A DNA stretch of 64,000 bases from Auanema rhodensis (taxonomy: Eukaryota; Nematoda; Chromadorea; Rhabditida; Rhabditidae): contig CAXKVF010000098.1 in assembly GCA_964057225.1 (NCBI GenBank), positions 1 through 64,000 on the forward strand, written 5' to 3'. The notes beneath the pieces were generated by a model, which was given only the letters and a program-made list of their open reading frames with translations, did no database searches and had not been told where the DNA came from. The position numbers and the translations under genes were made by a program. This document shows, in pieces, positions 12,146 to 25,872 of the stretch. Position 1 is the first letter of the stretch. Each line of letters begins with the position of its first letter.

Positions 12146-13553
12146 AAGTTCACGTAAATTTCAAAGTCATGGTTACCATGCACCAATATCAATAAAAATT
12201 TGTTTTTAGACTAATATGGACATGAGGAATCTAATTTTGAAAACGGCATCTCTTTATCTTTCACGTGAAGCGAGTTACATACCAAGTGCACATCACGTGT
12301 ACATTTAATTAGCATAAATTAAAGTTCACGTAAATTTCAAAGTCATGGTTACCATGAACCAATATCAATAAAAATTTGTTTTTAGACTAATATGGACATG
12401 GGGAATCTAATTTTAAAAACCGCATCTCTTTATCTTTCACGTGAAGCGAGTTACATACCAAGTGCACATCACGTGTACATTTAATTAGCATAAATTAAAG
12501 TTCACGTAAATTTCAAAGTCATGGTTACCATGCACCAATATCAATAAAAATTTGTTTTTAGACTAATATGGACATGAGGAATCTAATTTTGAAAACGGCA
12601 TCTCTTTATCTTTCACGTGAAGCGAGTTACATACCAAGTGCACATCACGTGTACATTTAATTAGCATAAATTAAAGTTCACGTAAATTTCAAAGTCATGG
12701 TTACCATGCACCAATATCAATAAAAATTTGTTTTTAGACTAATATGGACATGAGGAATCTAATTTTGAAAACGGCATCTCTTTATCTTTCACGTGAAGCG
12801 AGTTACATACCAAGTGCACATCACGTGTACATTTAATTAGCATAAATTAAAGTTCACGTAAATTTCAAAGTCATGGTTACCATGAACCAATATCAATAAA
12901 AATTTTTTTTTAGACTAATATGGACATGGGGAATCTAATTTTGGAAACCGCATCTCTTTATCTTTCACGTGAAGCGAGTTACATACCAAGTGCACATCAC
13001 GTGTACATTTAATTAGCATAAATTAAAGTTCACGTAAATTTCAAAGTCATGGTTACCATGAACCAATATCAATAAAAATTTGTTTTTAGACTAATATGGA
13101 CATGGGGAATCTAATTTTGAAAACCGCATCTCTTTATCTTTCACGTGAAGCGAGTTACATACCAAGTGCACATCACGTGTACATTTAATTAGCATAAATT
13201 AAAGTTCACGTAAATTTCAAAGTCATGGTTACCATGCACCAATATCAATAAAAATTTGTTTTTAGACTAATATGGACATGGGAAATTTAATTTTGAAAAC
13301 CGCATCTCTTTATCTTTCACGTGAAGCGAGTTACATACCAAGTGCACATCACGTGTACATTTAATTAGCATAAATTAAAGTTCACGTAAATTTCAAAGTC
13401 ATGGTTACCATGCACCAATATCAATAAAAATTTGTTTTTAGACTAATATGGACATGGGGAATCTAATTTTGAAAACCGCATCTCTTTATCTTTCACGTGA
13501 AGCGAGTTACATACCAAGTGCACATCACGTGTACATTTAATTAGCATAAATTA
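12146..13553. repeat. 8-unit higher-order repeat, copy 1 (units 70-77)
   Basis: The order is GAGG/CGGC, TTTTAAAAA (position 94), GAGG/CGGC, GAGG/CGGC, T8/TTGGAAACC, A type, GGGAAATTT, C type. The identical order follows immediately in the next 1,408 bp. The TTTTAAAAA variant is otherwise nearly absent (one more at 35728), which makes the match specific. Confidence 0.92.
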
Positions 13554-14961
13554 AAGTTCACGTAAATTTCAAAGTCATGGTTACCATGCACCAATATCAA
13601 TAAAAATTTGTTTTTAGACTAATATGGACATGAGGAATCTAATTTTGAAAACGGCATCTCTTTATCTTTCACGTGAAGCGAGTTACATACCAAGTGCACA
13701 TCACGTGTACATTTAATTAGCATAAATTAAAGTTCACGTAAATTTCAAAGTCATGGTTACCATGAACCAATATCAATAAAAATTTGTTTTTAGACTAATA
13801 TGGACATGGGGAATCTAATTTTAAAAACCGCATCTCTTTATCTTTCACGTGAAGCGAGTTACATACCAAGTGCACATCACGTGTACATTTAATTAGCATA
13901 AATTAAAGTTCACGTAAATTTCAAAGTCATGGTTACCATGCACCAATATCAATAAAAATTTGTTTTTAGACTAATATGGACATGAGGAATCTAATTTTGA
14001 AAACGGCATCTCTTTATCTTTCACGTGAAGCGAGTTACATACCAAGTGCACATCACGTGTACATTTAATTAGCATAAATTAAAGTTCACGTAAATTTCAA
14101 AGTCATGGTTACCATGCACCAATATCAATAAAAATTTGTTTTTAGACTAATATGGACATGAGGAATCTAATTTTGAAAACGGCATCTCTTTATCTTTCAC
14201 GTGAAGCGAGTTACATACCAAGTGCACATCACGTGTACATTTAATTAGCATAAATTAAAGTTCACGTAAATTTCAAAGTCATGGTTACCATGAACCAATA
14301 TCAATAAAAATTTTTTTTTAGACTAATATGGACATGGGGAATCTAATTTTGGAAACCGCATCTCTTTATCTTTCACGTGAAGCGAGTTACATACCAAGTG
14401 CACATCACGTGTACATTTAATTAGCATAAATTAAAGTTCACGTAAATTTCAAAGTCATGGTTACCATGAACCAATATCAATAAAAATTTGTTTTTAGACT
14501 AATATGGACATGGGGAATCTAATTTTGAAAACCGCATCTCTTTATCTTTCACGTGAAGCGAGTTACATACCAAGTGCACATCACGTGTACATTTAATTAG
14601 CATAAATTAAAGTTCACGTAAATTTCAAAGTCATGGTTACCATGCACCAATATCAATAAAAATTTGTTTTTAGACTAATATGGACATGGGAAATTTAATT
14701 TTGAAAACCGCATCTCTTTATCTTTCACGTGAAGCGAGTTACATACCAAGGGCACATCACGTGTACATTTAATTAGCATAAATTAAAGTTCACGTAAATT
14801 TCAAAGTCATGGTTACCATGCACCAATATCAATAAAAATTTGTTTTTAGACTAATATGGACATGGGGAATCTAATTTTGAAAACCGCATCTCTTTATCTT
14901 TCACGTGAAGCGAGTTACATACCAAGTGCACATCACGTGTACATTTAATTAGCATAAATTA
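13554..14961. repeat. 8-unit higher-order repeat, copy 2 (units 78-85)
   Basis: This is a direct tandem copy of 12146-13553 with the same eight unit types in order. The only difference I saw is AAGGGC in the seventh unit (14610-14785), a change that later becomes common in zone 2. The near-identity points to a recent event. Confidence 0.92.
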
Positions 14962-15137
14962 AAGTTCACGTAAATTTCAAAGTCATGGTTACCATGAACC
15001 AATATCAATAAAAATTTGTTTTTAGACTAATATGGACATGGGGAATCTAATTTTGAAAACCGCATCTCTTTATCTTTCACGTGAAGCGAGTTACATACCA
15101 AGTGCACATCACGTGTACATTTAATTAGCATAAATTA

Positions 15138-15312
15138 AAGTTCACGTAAATTTCAAAGTCATGGTTACCATGAACCAATATCAATAAAATTTGTTTTTAG
15201 ACTAATATGGACAGGGGGAATCTAATTTTGAAAACCGCATCTCTTTATCTTTCACGTGAAGCGAGTTACGTACCAAGTGCACATCACGTGTACATTTAAT
15301 TAGCATAAATTA
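15138..15312. repeat. 175-bp unit with a one-base deletion (unit 87)
   Basis: The A run at unit positions 49-53 has four A instead of five. The unit also carries CAGGGGG (position 78) and TACGTACC. This is one of only two length variants in the window, and it lies at the transition between zones 1 and 2. Confidence 0.93.
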
Positions 15313-17600
15313 AAATTCACGTAAATTTCAAAGTCATGGTTATCATGAACCAATATCAATAAAAATTTGTTTTTAGACTAATATGGACATGGGGAATCTA
15401 ATTTTGAAAACCGCATCTCTTTATCTTTCACGTGAAGCGAGTTACATACCAAGTGCACATCACGTGTACATTTAATTAGCATAAATTAAAGTTCACGTAA
15501 ATTTCAAAGTCATGGTTACCATGCACCAATATCAATAAAAATTTGTTTTTAGACTAATATGGACATGGGGAATCTAATTTTGAAAACCGCATCTCTTTAT
15601 CTTTCACGTGAAGCGAGTTACATACCGAGTGCACATCACGTGTACATTTAATTAGCATAAATTAAAGTTCACGTAAATTTCAAAGTCATGGTTACCATGC
15701 ACCAATATCAATAAAAATTTGTTTTTAGACTAATATGGACATGGGGAATCTAATTTTGAAAACCGCATTTCTTTATCTTTCACGTGAAGCGAGTTACATA
15801 CCAAGTGCACATCACGTGTACATTTAATTAGCATAAATTAAAGTTCACGTAAATTTCAAAGTCATGGTTACCATGAACCAATATCAATAAAAATTTGTTT
15901 TTAGACTAATATGGACATGGGGAATCTAATTTTGAAAACCGCATCTCTTTATCTTTCACGTGAAGCGAGTTACATACCAAGTGCACATCACGTGTACATT
16001 TAATTAGCATAAATTAAAGTTCACGTAAATTTCAAAGTCATGGTTATCATGAACCAATATCAATAAAAATTTGTTTTTAGACTAATATGGACATGGGGAA
16101 TCTAATTTTGAAAACCGCATCTCTTTATCTTTCACGTGAAGCGAGTTACATACCAAGTGCACATCACGTGTACATTTAATTAGCATAAATTAAAGTTCAC
16201 GTAAATTTCAAAGTCATGGTTACCATGCACCAATATCAATAAAAATTTGTTTTTAGACTAATATGGACATGGGAAATTTAATTTTGAAAACCGCATCTCT
16301 TTATCTTTCACGTGAAGCGAGTTACATACCGAGTGCACATCACGTGTACATTTAATTAGCATAAATTAAAGTTCACGTAAATTTCAAAGTCATGGTTACC
16401 ATGCACCAATATCAATAAAAATTTGTTTTTAGACTAATATGGACATGGGGAATCTAATTTTGAAAACCGCATTTCTTTATCTTTCACGTGAAGCGAGTTA
16501 CATACCAAGTGCACATCACGTGTACATTTAATTAGCATAAATTAAAGTTCACGTAAATTTCAAAGTCATGGTTACCATGCACCAATATCAATAAAAATTT
16601 GTTTTTAGACTAATATGGACATGGGGAATCTAATTTTGAAAACCGCATCTCTTTATCTTTCACGTGAAGCGAGTTACATACCAAGGGCACATCACGTGTA
16701 CATTTAATTAGCATAAATTAAAGTTCACGTAAATTTCAAAGTCATGGTTACCATGAACCAATATCAATAAAAATTTGTTTTTAGACTAATATGGACATGG
16801 GGAATCTAATTTTGAAAACCGCATCTCTTTATCTTTCACGTGAAGCGAGTTACATACCAAGTGCACATCACGTGTACATTTAATTAGCATAAATTAAAGT
16901 TCACGTAAATTTCAAAGTCATGGTTACCATGAACCAATATCAATAAAAATTTGTTTTTAGACTAATATGGACATGGGCAATCTAATTTTGAAAACCGCAT
17001 CTCTTTATCTTTCACGTGAAGCGAGTTACATACCAAGTGCACATCACGTGTACATTTAATTAGCATAAATTAAAGTTCACGTAAATTTCAAAGTCATGGT
17101 TACCATGAACCAATATCAATAAAAATTTGTTTTTAGACTATTATGGACATAGGGAATCTAATTTTGAAAACCGCATCTCTTCATCTTTCACGTGAAGCGA
17201 GTTACATACCAAGTGCACATCACGTGTACATTTAATTAGCATAAATTGAAGTTCACGTAAATTTCAAAGTCATGGTTACCATGAACCAATATCAATAAAA
17301 ATTTGTTTTTAGACTAATATGGACAGGGGGAATCTAATTTTGAAAAACGCATCTCTTTATCTTTAACGTGAAGCGAGTTACATACCAAGTGCACATCACG
17401 TGTACATTTAATTAGCATAAATTAAAGTTCACGTAAATTTCAAAGTCATGGTTACCATGAACCAATATCAATAAAAATTTGTTTTTAGACTAATATGGAC
17501 ATGGGGAATCTAATTTTGAAAACCGCGTCTCTTTATCTTTTACGTGAAGCGAGTTACATACCAAGTGCACATCACGTGTACATTTAATTAGCATAAATTA

Positions 17601-19360
17601 AAGTTCACGTAAATTTCAAAGTCATGGTTACCATGCACCAATATCAATAAAAATTTGTTTTTAGACTAATATGGACATGGGAAATTTAATTTTGAAAACC
17701 GCATCTCTTTATCTTTCACGTGAAGCGAGTTACATACCAAGTGCACATCACGTGTACATTTAATTAGCATAAATTAAAGTTCACGTAAATTTAAAAGTCA
17801 TGGTTACCATGCACCAATATCAATAAAAATTTGTTTTTAGACTAATATGGACATGGGGAATCTAATTTTGAAAACCGCATCTCTTTATCTTTCACGTGAA
17901 GCGAGTTACATACCAAGTGCACATCACGTGTACATTTAATTAGCATAAATTAAAGTTCACGTAAATTTCAAAGTCATGGTTACCATGCACCAATATCAAT
18001 AAAAATTTGTTTTTAGACTAATATGGACATGGGGAATCTAATTTTGAAAACCGCATCTCTTTATCTTTCACGTGAAGCGAGTTACATACCAAGGGCACAT
18101 CACGTGTACATTTAATTAGCATAAATTAAAGTTCACGTAAATTTCAAAGTCATGGTTACCATGCACCAATATCAATAAAAATTTGTTTTTAGACTAATAT
18201 GGACATGGGGAATCTAATTTTGAAAACCGCATCTCTTTATCTTTCACGTGAAGCGAGTTACATACCAAGTGCACATCACGTGTACATTTAATTAGCATAA
18301 ATTAAAGTTCACGTAAATTTCAAAGTCATGGTTACCATGAACCAATATCAATAAAAATTTGTTTTTAGACTAATATGGACATGGGGAATCTAATTTTGAA
18401 AACCGCATCTCTTTATCTTTCACGTGAAGCGAGTTACATACCAAGTGCACATCACGTGTACATTTAATTAGCATAAATTAAAGTTCACGTAAATTTCAAA
18501 GTCATGGTTACCATGCACCAATATCAATAAAAATTTGTTTTTAGACTAATATGGACATGGGGAATCTAATTTTGAAAACCGCATCTCTTTATCTTTCACG
18601 TGAAGCGAGTTACATACCAAGGGCACATCACGTGTACATTTAATTAGCATAAATTAAAGTTCACGTAAATTTCAAAGTCATGGTTACCATGCACCAATAT
18701 CAATAAAAATTTGTTTTTAGACTAATATGGACATGGGCAATCTAATTTTGAAAACCGCATCTCTTTATCTTTCACGTGAAGCGAGTTACATACCAAGTGC
18801 ACATCACGTGTACATTTAATTAGCATAAATTAAAGTTCACGTAAATTTCAAAGTCATGGTTACCATGAACCAATATCAATAAAAATTTGTTTTTAGACTA
18901 ATATGGACAGGGGGAATCTAATTTTGAAAAACGCATCTCTTTATCTTTAACGTGAAGCGAGTTACATACCAAGTGCACATCACGTGTACATTTAATTAGC
19001 ATAAATTAAAGTTCACGTAAATTTCAAAGTCATGGTTACCATGAACCAATATCAATAAAAATTTGTTTTTAGACTAATATGGACATGGGGAATCTAATTT
19101 TGAAAAACGCATCTCTTTATCTTTCACGTGAAGCGAGTTACATACCAAGTGCACATCACGTGTACATTTAATTAGCATAAATTAAAGTTCACGTAAATTT
19201 CAAAGTCATGGTTACCATGCACCAATATCAATAAAAATTTGTTTTTAGACTAATATGGACATGGGGAATCTAATTTTGAAAACCGCATCTCTTTATCTTT
19301 CACGTGAAGCGAGTTACATACCAAGTGCACATCACGTGTACATTTAATTAGCATAAATTA
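17601..19360. repeat. ~10-unit higher-order repeat, copy 1 (units 101-110)
   Basis: The order is GGGAAATTT, C, AAGGGC, C, A, AAGGGC, GGGCAAT, CAGGGGG/TTAACGTG, AAAAACGC, C. The first seven types recur in the same order 1,760 bp later. A related shorter run (GGGAAATTT, C, AAGGGC, A, GGGCAAT, CATAGGG, CAGGGGG) precedes it at 16193-17424. Confidence 0.85.
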
Positions 19361-20592
19361 AAGTTCACGTAAATTTCAAAGTCATGGTTACCATGCACCA
19401 ATATCAATAAAAATTTGTTTTTAGACTAATATGGACATGGGAAATTTAATTTTGAAAACCGCATCTCTTTATCTTTCACGTGAAGCGAGTTACATACCAA
19501 GTGCACATCACGTGTACATTTAATTAGCATAAATTAAAGTTCACGTAAATTTCAAAGTCATGGTTACCATGCACCAATATCAATAAAAATTTGTTTTTAG
19601 ACTAATATGGACATGGGGAATCTAATTTTGAAAACCGCATCTCTTTATCTTTCACGTGAAGCGAGTTACATACCAAGTGCACATCACGTGTACATTTAAT
19701 TAGCATAAATTAAAGTTCACGTAAATTTCAAAGTCATGGTTACCATGCACCAATATCAATAAAAATTTGTTTTTAGACTAATATGGACATGGGGAATCTA
19801 ATTTTGAAAACCGCATCTCTTTATCTTTCACGTGAAGCGAGTTACATACCAAGGGCACATCACGTGTACATTTAATTAGCATAAATTAAAGTTCACGTAA
19901 ATTTCAAAGTCATGGTTACCATGCACCAATATCAATAAAAATTTGTTTTTAGACTAATATGGACATGGGGAATCTAATTTTGAAAACCGCATCTCTTTAT
20001 CTTTCACGTGAAGCGAGTTACATACCAAGTGCACATCACGTGTACATTTAATTAGCATAAATTAAAGTTCACGTAAATTTCAAAGTCATGGTTACCATGA
20101 ACCAATATCAATAAAAATTTGTTTTTAGACTAATATGGACATGGGGAATCTAATTTTGAAAACCGCATCTCTTTATCTTTCACGTGAAGCGAGTTACATA
20201 CCAAGTGCACATCACGTGTACATTTAATTAGCATAAATTAAAGTTCACGTAAATTTCAAAGTCATGGTTACCATGCACCAATATCAATAAAAATTTGTTT
20301 TTAGACTAATATGGACATGGGGAATCTAATTTTGAAAACCGCATCTCTTTATCTTTCACGTGAAGCGAGTTACATACCAAGGGCCCATCACGTGTACATT
20401 TAATTAGCATAAATTAAAGTTCACGTAAATTTCAAAGTCATGGTTACCATGCACCAATATCAATAAAAATTTGTTTTTAGACTAATATGGACATGGGCAA
20501 TCTAATTTTGAAAACCGCATCTCTTTATCTTTCACGTGAAGCAAGTTACATACCAAGTGCACATCACGTGTACATTTAATTAGCATAAATTA
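19361..20592. repeat. ~10-unit higher-order repeat, copy 2, matching part (units 111-117)
   Basis: These seven units repeat units 101-107 in order: GGGAAATTT, C, AAGGGC, C, A, AAGGGC, GGGCAAT. The copy then diverges. Its eighth unit is CATAGGG with final G (20593), as in the earlier run at 17073, instead of CAGGGGG. Private changes are GGGCCC in the sixth unit and GCAAGTT in the seventh. Confidence 0.85.
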
Positions 20593-20944
20593 AAGTTCAC
20601 GTAAATTTCAAAGTCATGGTTACCATGAACCAATATCAATAAAAATTTGTTTTTAGACTAATATGGACATAGGGAATCTAATTTTGAAAACCGCATCTCT
20701 TCATCTTTCACGTGAAGCGAGTTACATACCAAGTGCACATCACGTGTACATTTAATTAGCATAAATTGAAGTTCACGTAAATTTCAAAGTCATGGTTACC
20801 ATGAACCAATATCAATAAAAATTTGTTTTTAGACTAATATGGACATGGGGAATCTAATTTTGAAAACCGCATCTCTTTATCTTTCACGTGAAGCGAGTTA
20901 CATACCAAGTGCACATCACGTGTACATTTAATTAGCATAAATTA

Positions 20945-22352
20945 AAGTTCACGTAAATTTCAAAGTCATGGTTACCATGAAGCAATATCAATAAAAATTT
21001 GTTTTTAGACTAATATGGACATGGGGAATCTAATTTTGAAAACCGCATCTCTTTATCTTTCACGTGAAGCGAGTTACATACCAAGTGCACATCACGTGTA
21101 CATTTAATTAGCATAAATTAAAGTTCACGTAAATTTCAAAGTCATGGTTACCATGAACCAATATCAATAAAAATTTGTTTTTAGACTAATATGGACATGG
21201 GGAATCTAATTTTGAAAACCGCATCTCTTTATCTTTCACGTGAAGCGAGTTACATACCAAGTGCACATCACGTGTACATTTAATTAGCATAAATTAAAGT
21301 TCACGTAAAATTCAAAGTCATGGTTACCATGAAGCAATATCAATAAAAATTTGTTTTTAGACTAATATGGACATGGGGAATCTAATTTTGAAAACCGCAT
21401 CTCTTTATCTTTCACGTGAAGCGAGTTACATACCAAGTGCACATCACGTGTACATTTAATTAGCATAAATTAAAGTTCACGTAAATTTCAAAGTCATGGT
21501 TACCATGCACCAATATCAATAAAAATTTGTTTTTAGACTAATATGGACATGGGGAATCTAATTTTGAAAACCGCATCTCTTTATCTTTCACGTGAAGCGA
21601 GTTACATACCAAGTGCACATCACGTGTACATTTAATTAGCATAAATTAAAGTTCACGTAAATTTCAAAGTCATGGTTACCATGCACCAATATCAATAAAA
21701 ATTTGTTTTTAGACTAATATGGACATGGGGAATCTAATTTTGAAAACCGCATCTCTTTATCTTTCACGTGAAGCGAGTTACATACCAAGTGCACATCACG
21801 TGTACATTTAATTAGCATAAATTAAAGTTCACGTAAATTTCAAAGTCATGGTTACCATGAACCAATATCAATAAAAATTTGTTTTTAGACTAATATGGAC
21901 ATGGGGAATCTAATTTTGAAAACCGCATCTCTTTATCTTTCACGTGAAGCGAGTTACATACCAAGTGCACATCACGTGTACATTTAATTAGCATAAATTA
22001 AAGTTCACGTAAATTTCAAAGTCATGGTTACCATGAACCAATATCAATAAAAATTTGTTTTTAGACTAATATGGACATGGGGAATCTAATTTTGAAAACC
22101 GCATCTCTTTATCTTTCACGTGAAGCGAGTTACATACCAAGTGCACATCACGTGTACATTTAATTAGCATAAATTAAAGTTCACGTAAATTTCAAAGTCA
22201 TGGTTACCATGAACCAATATCAATAAAAATTTGTTTTTAGACTAATATGGACATGGGGAATCTAATTTTGAAAACCGCATCTCTTTATCTTTCACGTGAA
22301 GCGAGTTACATACCAAGTGCACATCACGTGTACATTTAATTAGCATAAATTA
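20945..22352. repeat. 8 units repeated 14 units later, copy 1 (units 120-127)
   Basis: The order is G type, A, TAAAATTC-G, C, C, A, A, A (G = GAAGC, A = GAACC, C = GCACC). The same order is found at 23409-24816, an offset of 14 units or 2,464 bp. The units between (128-133) start with the same TAAAATTC-G, A, TAAAATTC-G, C motif, so a 6-unit register is nested inside. Confidence 0.8.
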
Positions 22353-23408
22353 AAGTTCACGTAAAATTCAAAGTCATGGTTACCATGAAGCAATATCAAT
22401 AAAAATTTGTTTTTAGACTAATATGGACATGGGGAATCTAATTTTGAAAACCGCATCTCTTTATCTTTCACGTGAAGCGAGTTACATACCAAGTGCACAT
22501 CACGTGTACATTTAATTAGCATAAATTAAAGTTCACGTAAATTTCAAAGTCATGGTTACCATGAACCAATATCAATAAAAATTTGTTTTTAGACTAATAT
22601 GGACATGGGGAATCTAATTTTGAAAACCGCATCTCTTTATCTTTCACGTGAAGCGAGTTACATACCAAGTGCACATCACGTGTACATTTAATTAGCATAA
22701 ATTAAAGTTCACGTAAAATTCAAAGTCATGGTTACCATGAAGCAATATCAATAAAAATTTGTTTTTAGACTAATATGGACATGGGGAATCTAATTTTGAA
22801 AACCGCATCTCTTTATCTTTCACGTGAAGCGAGTTACATACCAAGTGCACATCACGTGTACATTTAATTAGCATAAATTAAAGTTCACGTAAATTTCAAA
22901 GTCATGGTTACCATGCACCAATATCAATAAAAATTTGTTTTTAGACTAATATGGACATGGGGAATCTAATTTTGAAAACCGCATCTCTTTATCTTTCACG
23001 TGAAGCGAGTTACATACCAAGTGCACATCACGTGTACATTTAATTAGCATAAATTAAAGTTCACGTAAATTTCAAAGTCATGGTTACCATGAACCAATAT
23101 CAATAAAAATTTGTTTTTAGACTAATATGGACATGGGGAATCTAATTTTGAAAACCGCATCTCTTTATCTTTCACGTGAAGCGAGTTACATACCAAGTGC
23201 ACATCACGTGTACATTTAATTAGCATAAATTAAAGTTCACGTAAATTTCAAAGTCATGGTTACCATGAACCAATATCAATAAAAATTTGTTTTTAGACTA
23301 ATATGGACATGGGGAATCTAATTTTGAAAACCGCATCTCTTTATCTTTCACGTGAAGCGAGTTACATACCAAGTGCACATCACGTGTACATTTAATTAGC
23401 ATAAATTA

Positions 23409-24816
23409 AAGTTCACGTAAAATTCAAAGTCATGGTTACCATGAAGCAATATCAATAAAAATTTGTTTTTAGACTAATATGGACATGGGGAATCTAATTT
23501 TGAAAACCGCATCTCTTTATCTTTCACGTGAAGCGAGTTACATACCAAGTGCACATCACGTGTACATTTAATTAGCATAAATTAAAGTTCACGTAAATTT
23601 CAAAGTCATGGTTACCATGAACCAATATCAATAAAAATTTGTTTTTAGACTAATATGGACATGGGGAATCTAATTTTGAAAACCGCATCTCTTTATCTTT
23701 CACGTGAAGCGAGTTACATACCAAGTGCACATCACGTGTACATTTAATTAGCATAAATTAAAGTTCACGTAAAATTCAAAGTCATGGTTACCATGAAGCA
23801 ATATCAATAAAAATTTGTTTTTAGACTAATATGGACATGGGGAATCTAATTTTGAAAACCGCATCTCTTTATCTTTCACGTGAAGCGAGTTACATACCAA
23901 GTGCACATCACGTGTACATTTAATTAGCATAAATTAAAGTTCACGTAAATTTCAAAGTCATGGTTACCATGCACCAATATCAATAAAAATTTGTTTTTAG
24001 ACTAATATGGACATGGGGAATCTAATTTTGAAAACCGCATCTCTTTATCTTTCACGTGAAGCGAGTTACATACCAAGTGCACATCACGTGTACATTTAAT
24101 TAGCATAAATTAAAGTTCACGTAAATTTCAAAGTCATGGTTACCATGCACCAATATCAATAAAAATTTGTTTTTAGACTAATATGGACATGGGGAATCTA
24201 ATTTTGAAAACCGCATCTCTTTATCTTTCACGTGAAGCGAGTTACATACCAAGTGCACATCACGTGTACATTTAATTAGCATAAATTAAAGTTCACGTAA
24301 ATTTCAAAGTCATGGTTACCATGAACCAATATCAATAAAAATTTGTTTTTAGACTAATATGGACATGGGGAATCTAATTTTGAAAACCGCATCTCTTTAT
24401 CTTTCACGTGAAGCGAGTTACATACCAAGTGCACATCACGTGTACATTTAATTAGCATAAATTAAAGTTCACGTAAATTTCAAAGTCATGGTTACCATGA
24501 ACCAATATCAATAAAAATTTGTTTTTAGACTAATATGGACATGGGGAATCTAATTTTGAAAACCGCATCTCTTTATCTTTCACGTGAAGCGAGTTACATA
24601 CCAAGTGCACATCACGTGTACATTTAATTAGCATAAATTAAAGTTCACGTAAATTTCAAAGTCATGGTTACCATGAACCAATATCAATAAAAATTTGTTT
24701 TTAGACTAATATGGACATGGGGAATCTAATTTTGAAAACCGCATCTCTTTATCTTTCACGTGAAGCGAGTTACATACCAAGTGCACATCACGTGTACATT
24801 TAATTAGCATAAATTA
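23409..24816. repeat. 8 units repeated 14 units later, copy 2 (units 134-141)
   Basis: Order: TAAAATTC-G, A, TAAAATTC-G, C, C, A, A, A. It matches 20945-22352 except that the first unit carries TAAAATTC here and TAAATTTC there. Confidence 0.8.
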
Positions 24817-24992
24817 AAGTTCACGTAAATTTCAAAGTCATGGTTACCATGCACCAATATCAATAAAAATTTGTTTTTAGACTAATATGGACATGGGGAA
24901 TCTAATTTTGAAAACCGCATCTCTTTATCTTTCACGTGAAGCGAGTTACATACCAAGTGCACATGACGTGTACATTTAATTAGCATAAATTA

Positions 24993-25872
24993 AAGTTCAC
25001 GTAAATTTCAAAGTCATGGTTACCATTCACCAATATCAATAAAAATTTGTTTTTAGACTAATATGGACATGGGGAATCTAATTTAGAAAACCGCATCTCT
25101 TTATCTTTCACGTGAAGCGAGTTACATACCAAGTGCACATCACGTGTACATTTAATTAGCATAAATTAAAGTTCACGTAAATTTCAAAGTCATGGTTACC
25201 ATGAAGCAATATCAATAAAAATTTGTTTTTAGACTAATATGGACATGGGGAATCTAATTTTGAAAACCGCATCTCTTTATCTTTCACGTGAAGCGAGTTA
25301 CATACCAAGTGCACATCACGTGTACATTTAATTAGCATAAATTAAAGTTCACGTAAATTTCAAAGTCATGGTTACCATGAAGCAATATCAATAAAAATTT
25401 GTTTTTAGACTAATATGGACATGGGGAATCTAATTTTGAAAACCGCATCTCTTTATCTTTCACGTGAAGCGAGTTACATACCAAGTGCACATCACGTGTA
25501 CATTTAATTAGCATAAATTAAAGTTCACGTAAATTTCAAAGTCATGGTTACCATGCACCAATATCAATAAAAATTTGTTTTTAGACTAATATGGACATGG
25601 GGAATCTAATTTTGAAAACCGCATCTCTTTATCTTTCACGTGAAGCGAGTTACATACCAAGTGCACATCACGTGTACATTTAATTAGCATAAATTAAAGT
25701 TCACGTAAATTTCAAAGTCATGGTTACCATGAACCAATATCAATAAAAATTTGTTTTTAGACTAATATGGACATGGGGAATCTAATTTTGAAAACCGCAT
25801 CTCTTTATCTTTCACGTGAAGCGAGTTACATACCAAGTGCACATCACGTGTACATTTAATTAGCATAAATTA
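24993..25872. repeat. CATTCACC-led block, first of a dispersed set (units 143-147)
   Basis: A CATTCACC/TTAGAAA unit followed by G, G, C, A. The same leader and order recur at 26753-27632 (10 units later) and 29393-30272 (25 units later), each followed by G and TAAAATTC-G units. A further leader at 30625 is followed by G and a G/TTAGAAA unit. The unequal spacings of 10, 15 and 7 units suggest several separate copying events. Confidence 0.82.

Larger units (their letters stand above)
2..15137. repeat. Array zone 1 (units 1-86)
   Basis: This zone is the most diverse part of the array. Linked variants define its subfamilies: GAGG with CGGC (unit positions 80 and 100; for example units starting 706, 882, 5986, 6162, 6338, 11266, 12146, 12498); GGGAAATTT (positions 82 and 86; 1410, 3522, 3698, 4930, 6866 and others); T8 with TTGGAAACC (57 and 95; 1058, 12850, 14258); CATAGGG with CTTCATC and a final G (79, 110, 176; 1938, 2466, 5282, 7746, 10386); ATTCG (56; 178, 5634, 10914); and AAATTCAC (position 3; 4226, 4402, 4578, 5810, 10034). 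The GAAGC change of position 38 is absent here. The right edge is soft: AAGGGC, typical of zone 2, already appears in the unit starting 14610. Confidence 0.85.
15138..20944. repeat. Array zone 2 (units 87-119)
   Basis: Markers are AAGGGC (position 142; units starting 16545, 17953, 18481, 19713, 20241), GGGCAAT (position 82; 16897, 18657, 20417), CAGGGGG usually with AAAAACGC and TTAACGTG (17249, 18833), TTATCATG (15313, 16017), and CATTTCT (15665, 16369). GGGAAATTT continues from zone 1 and is last seen in the unit starting 19361. CATAGGG units with final G recur at 17073 and 20593. The position-38 GAAGC variant is still absent. Confidence 0.85.
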
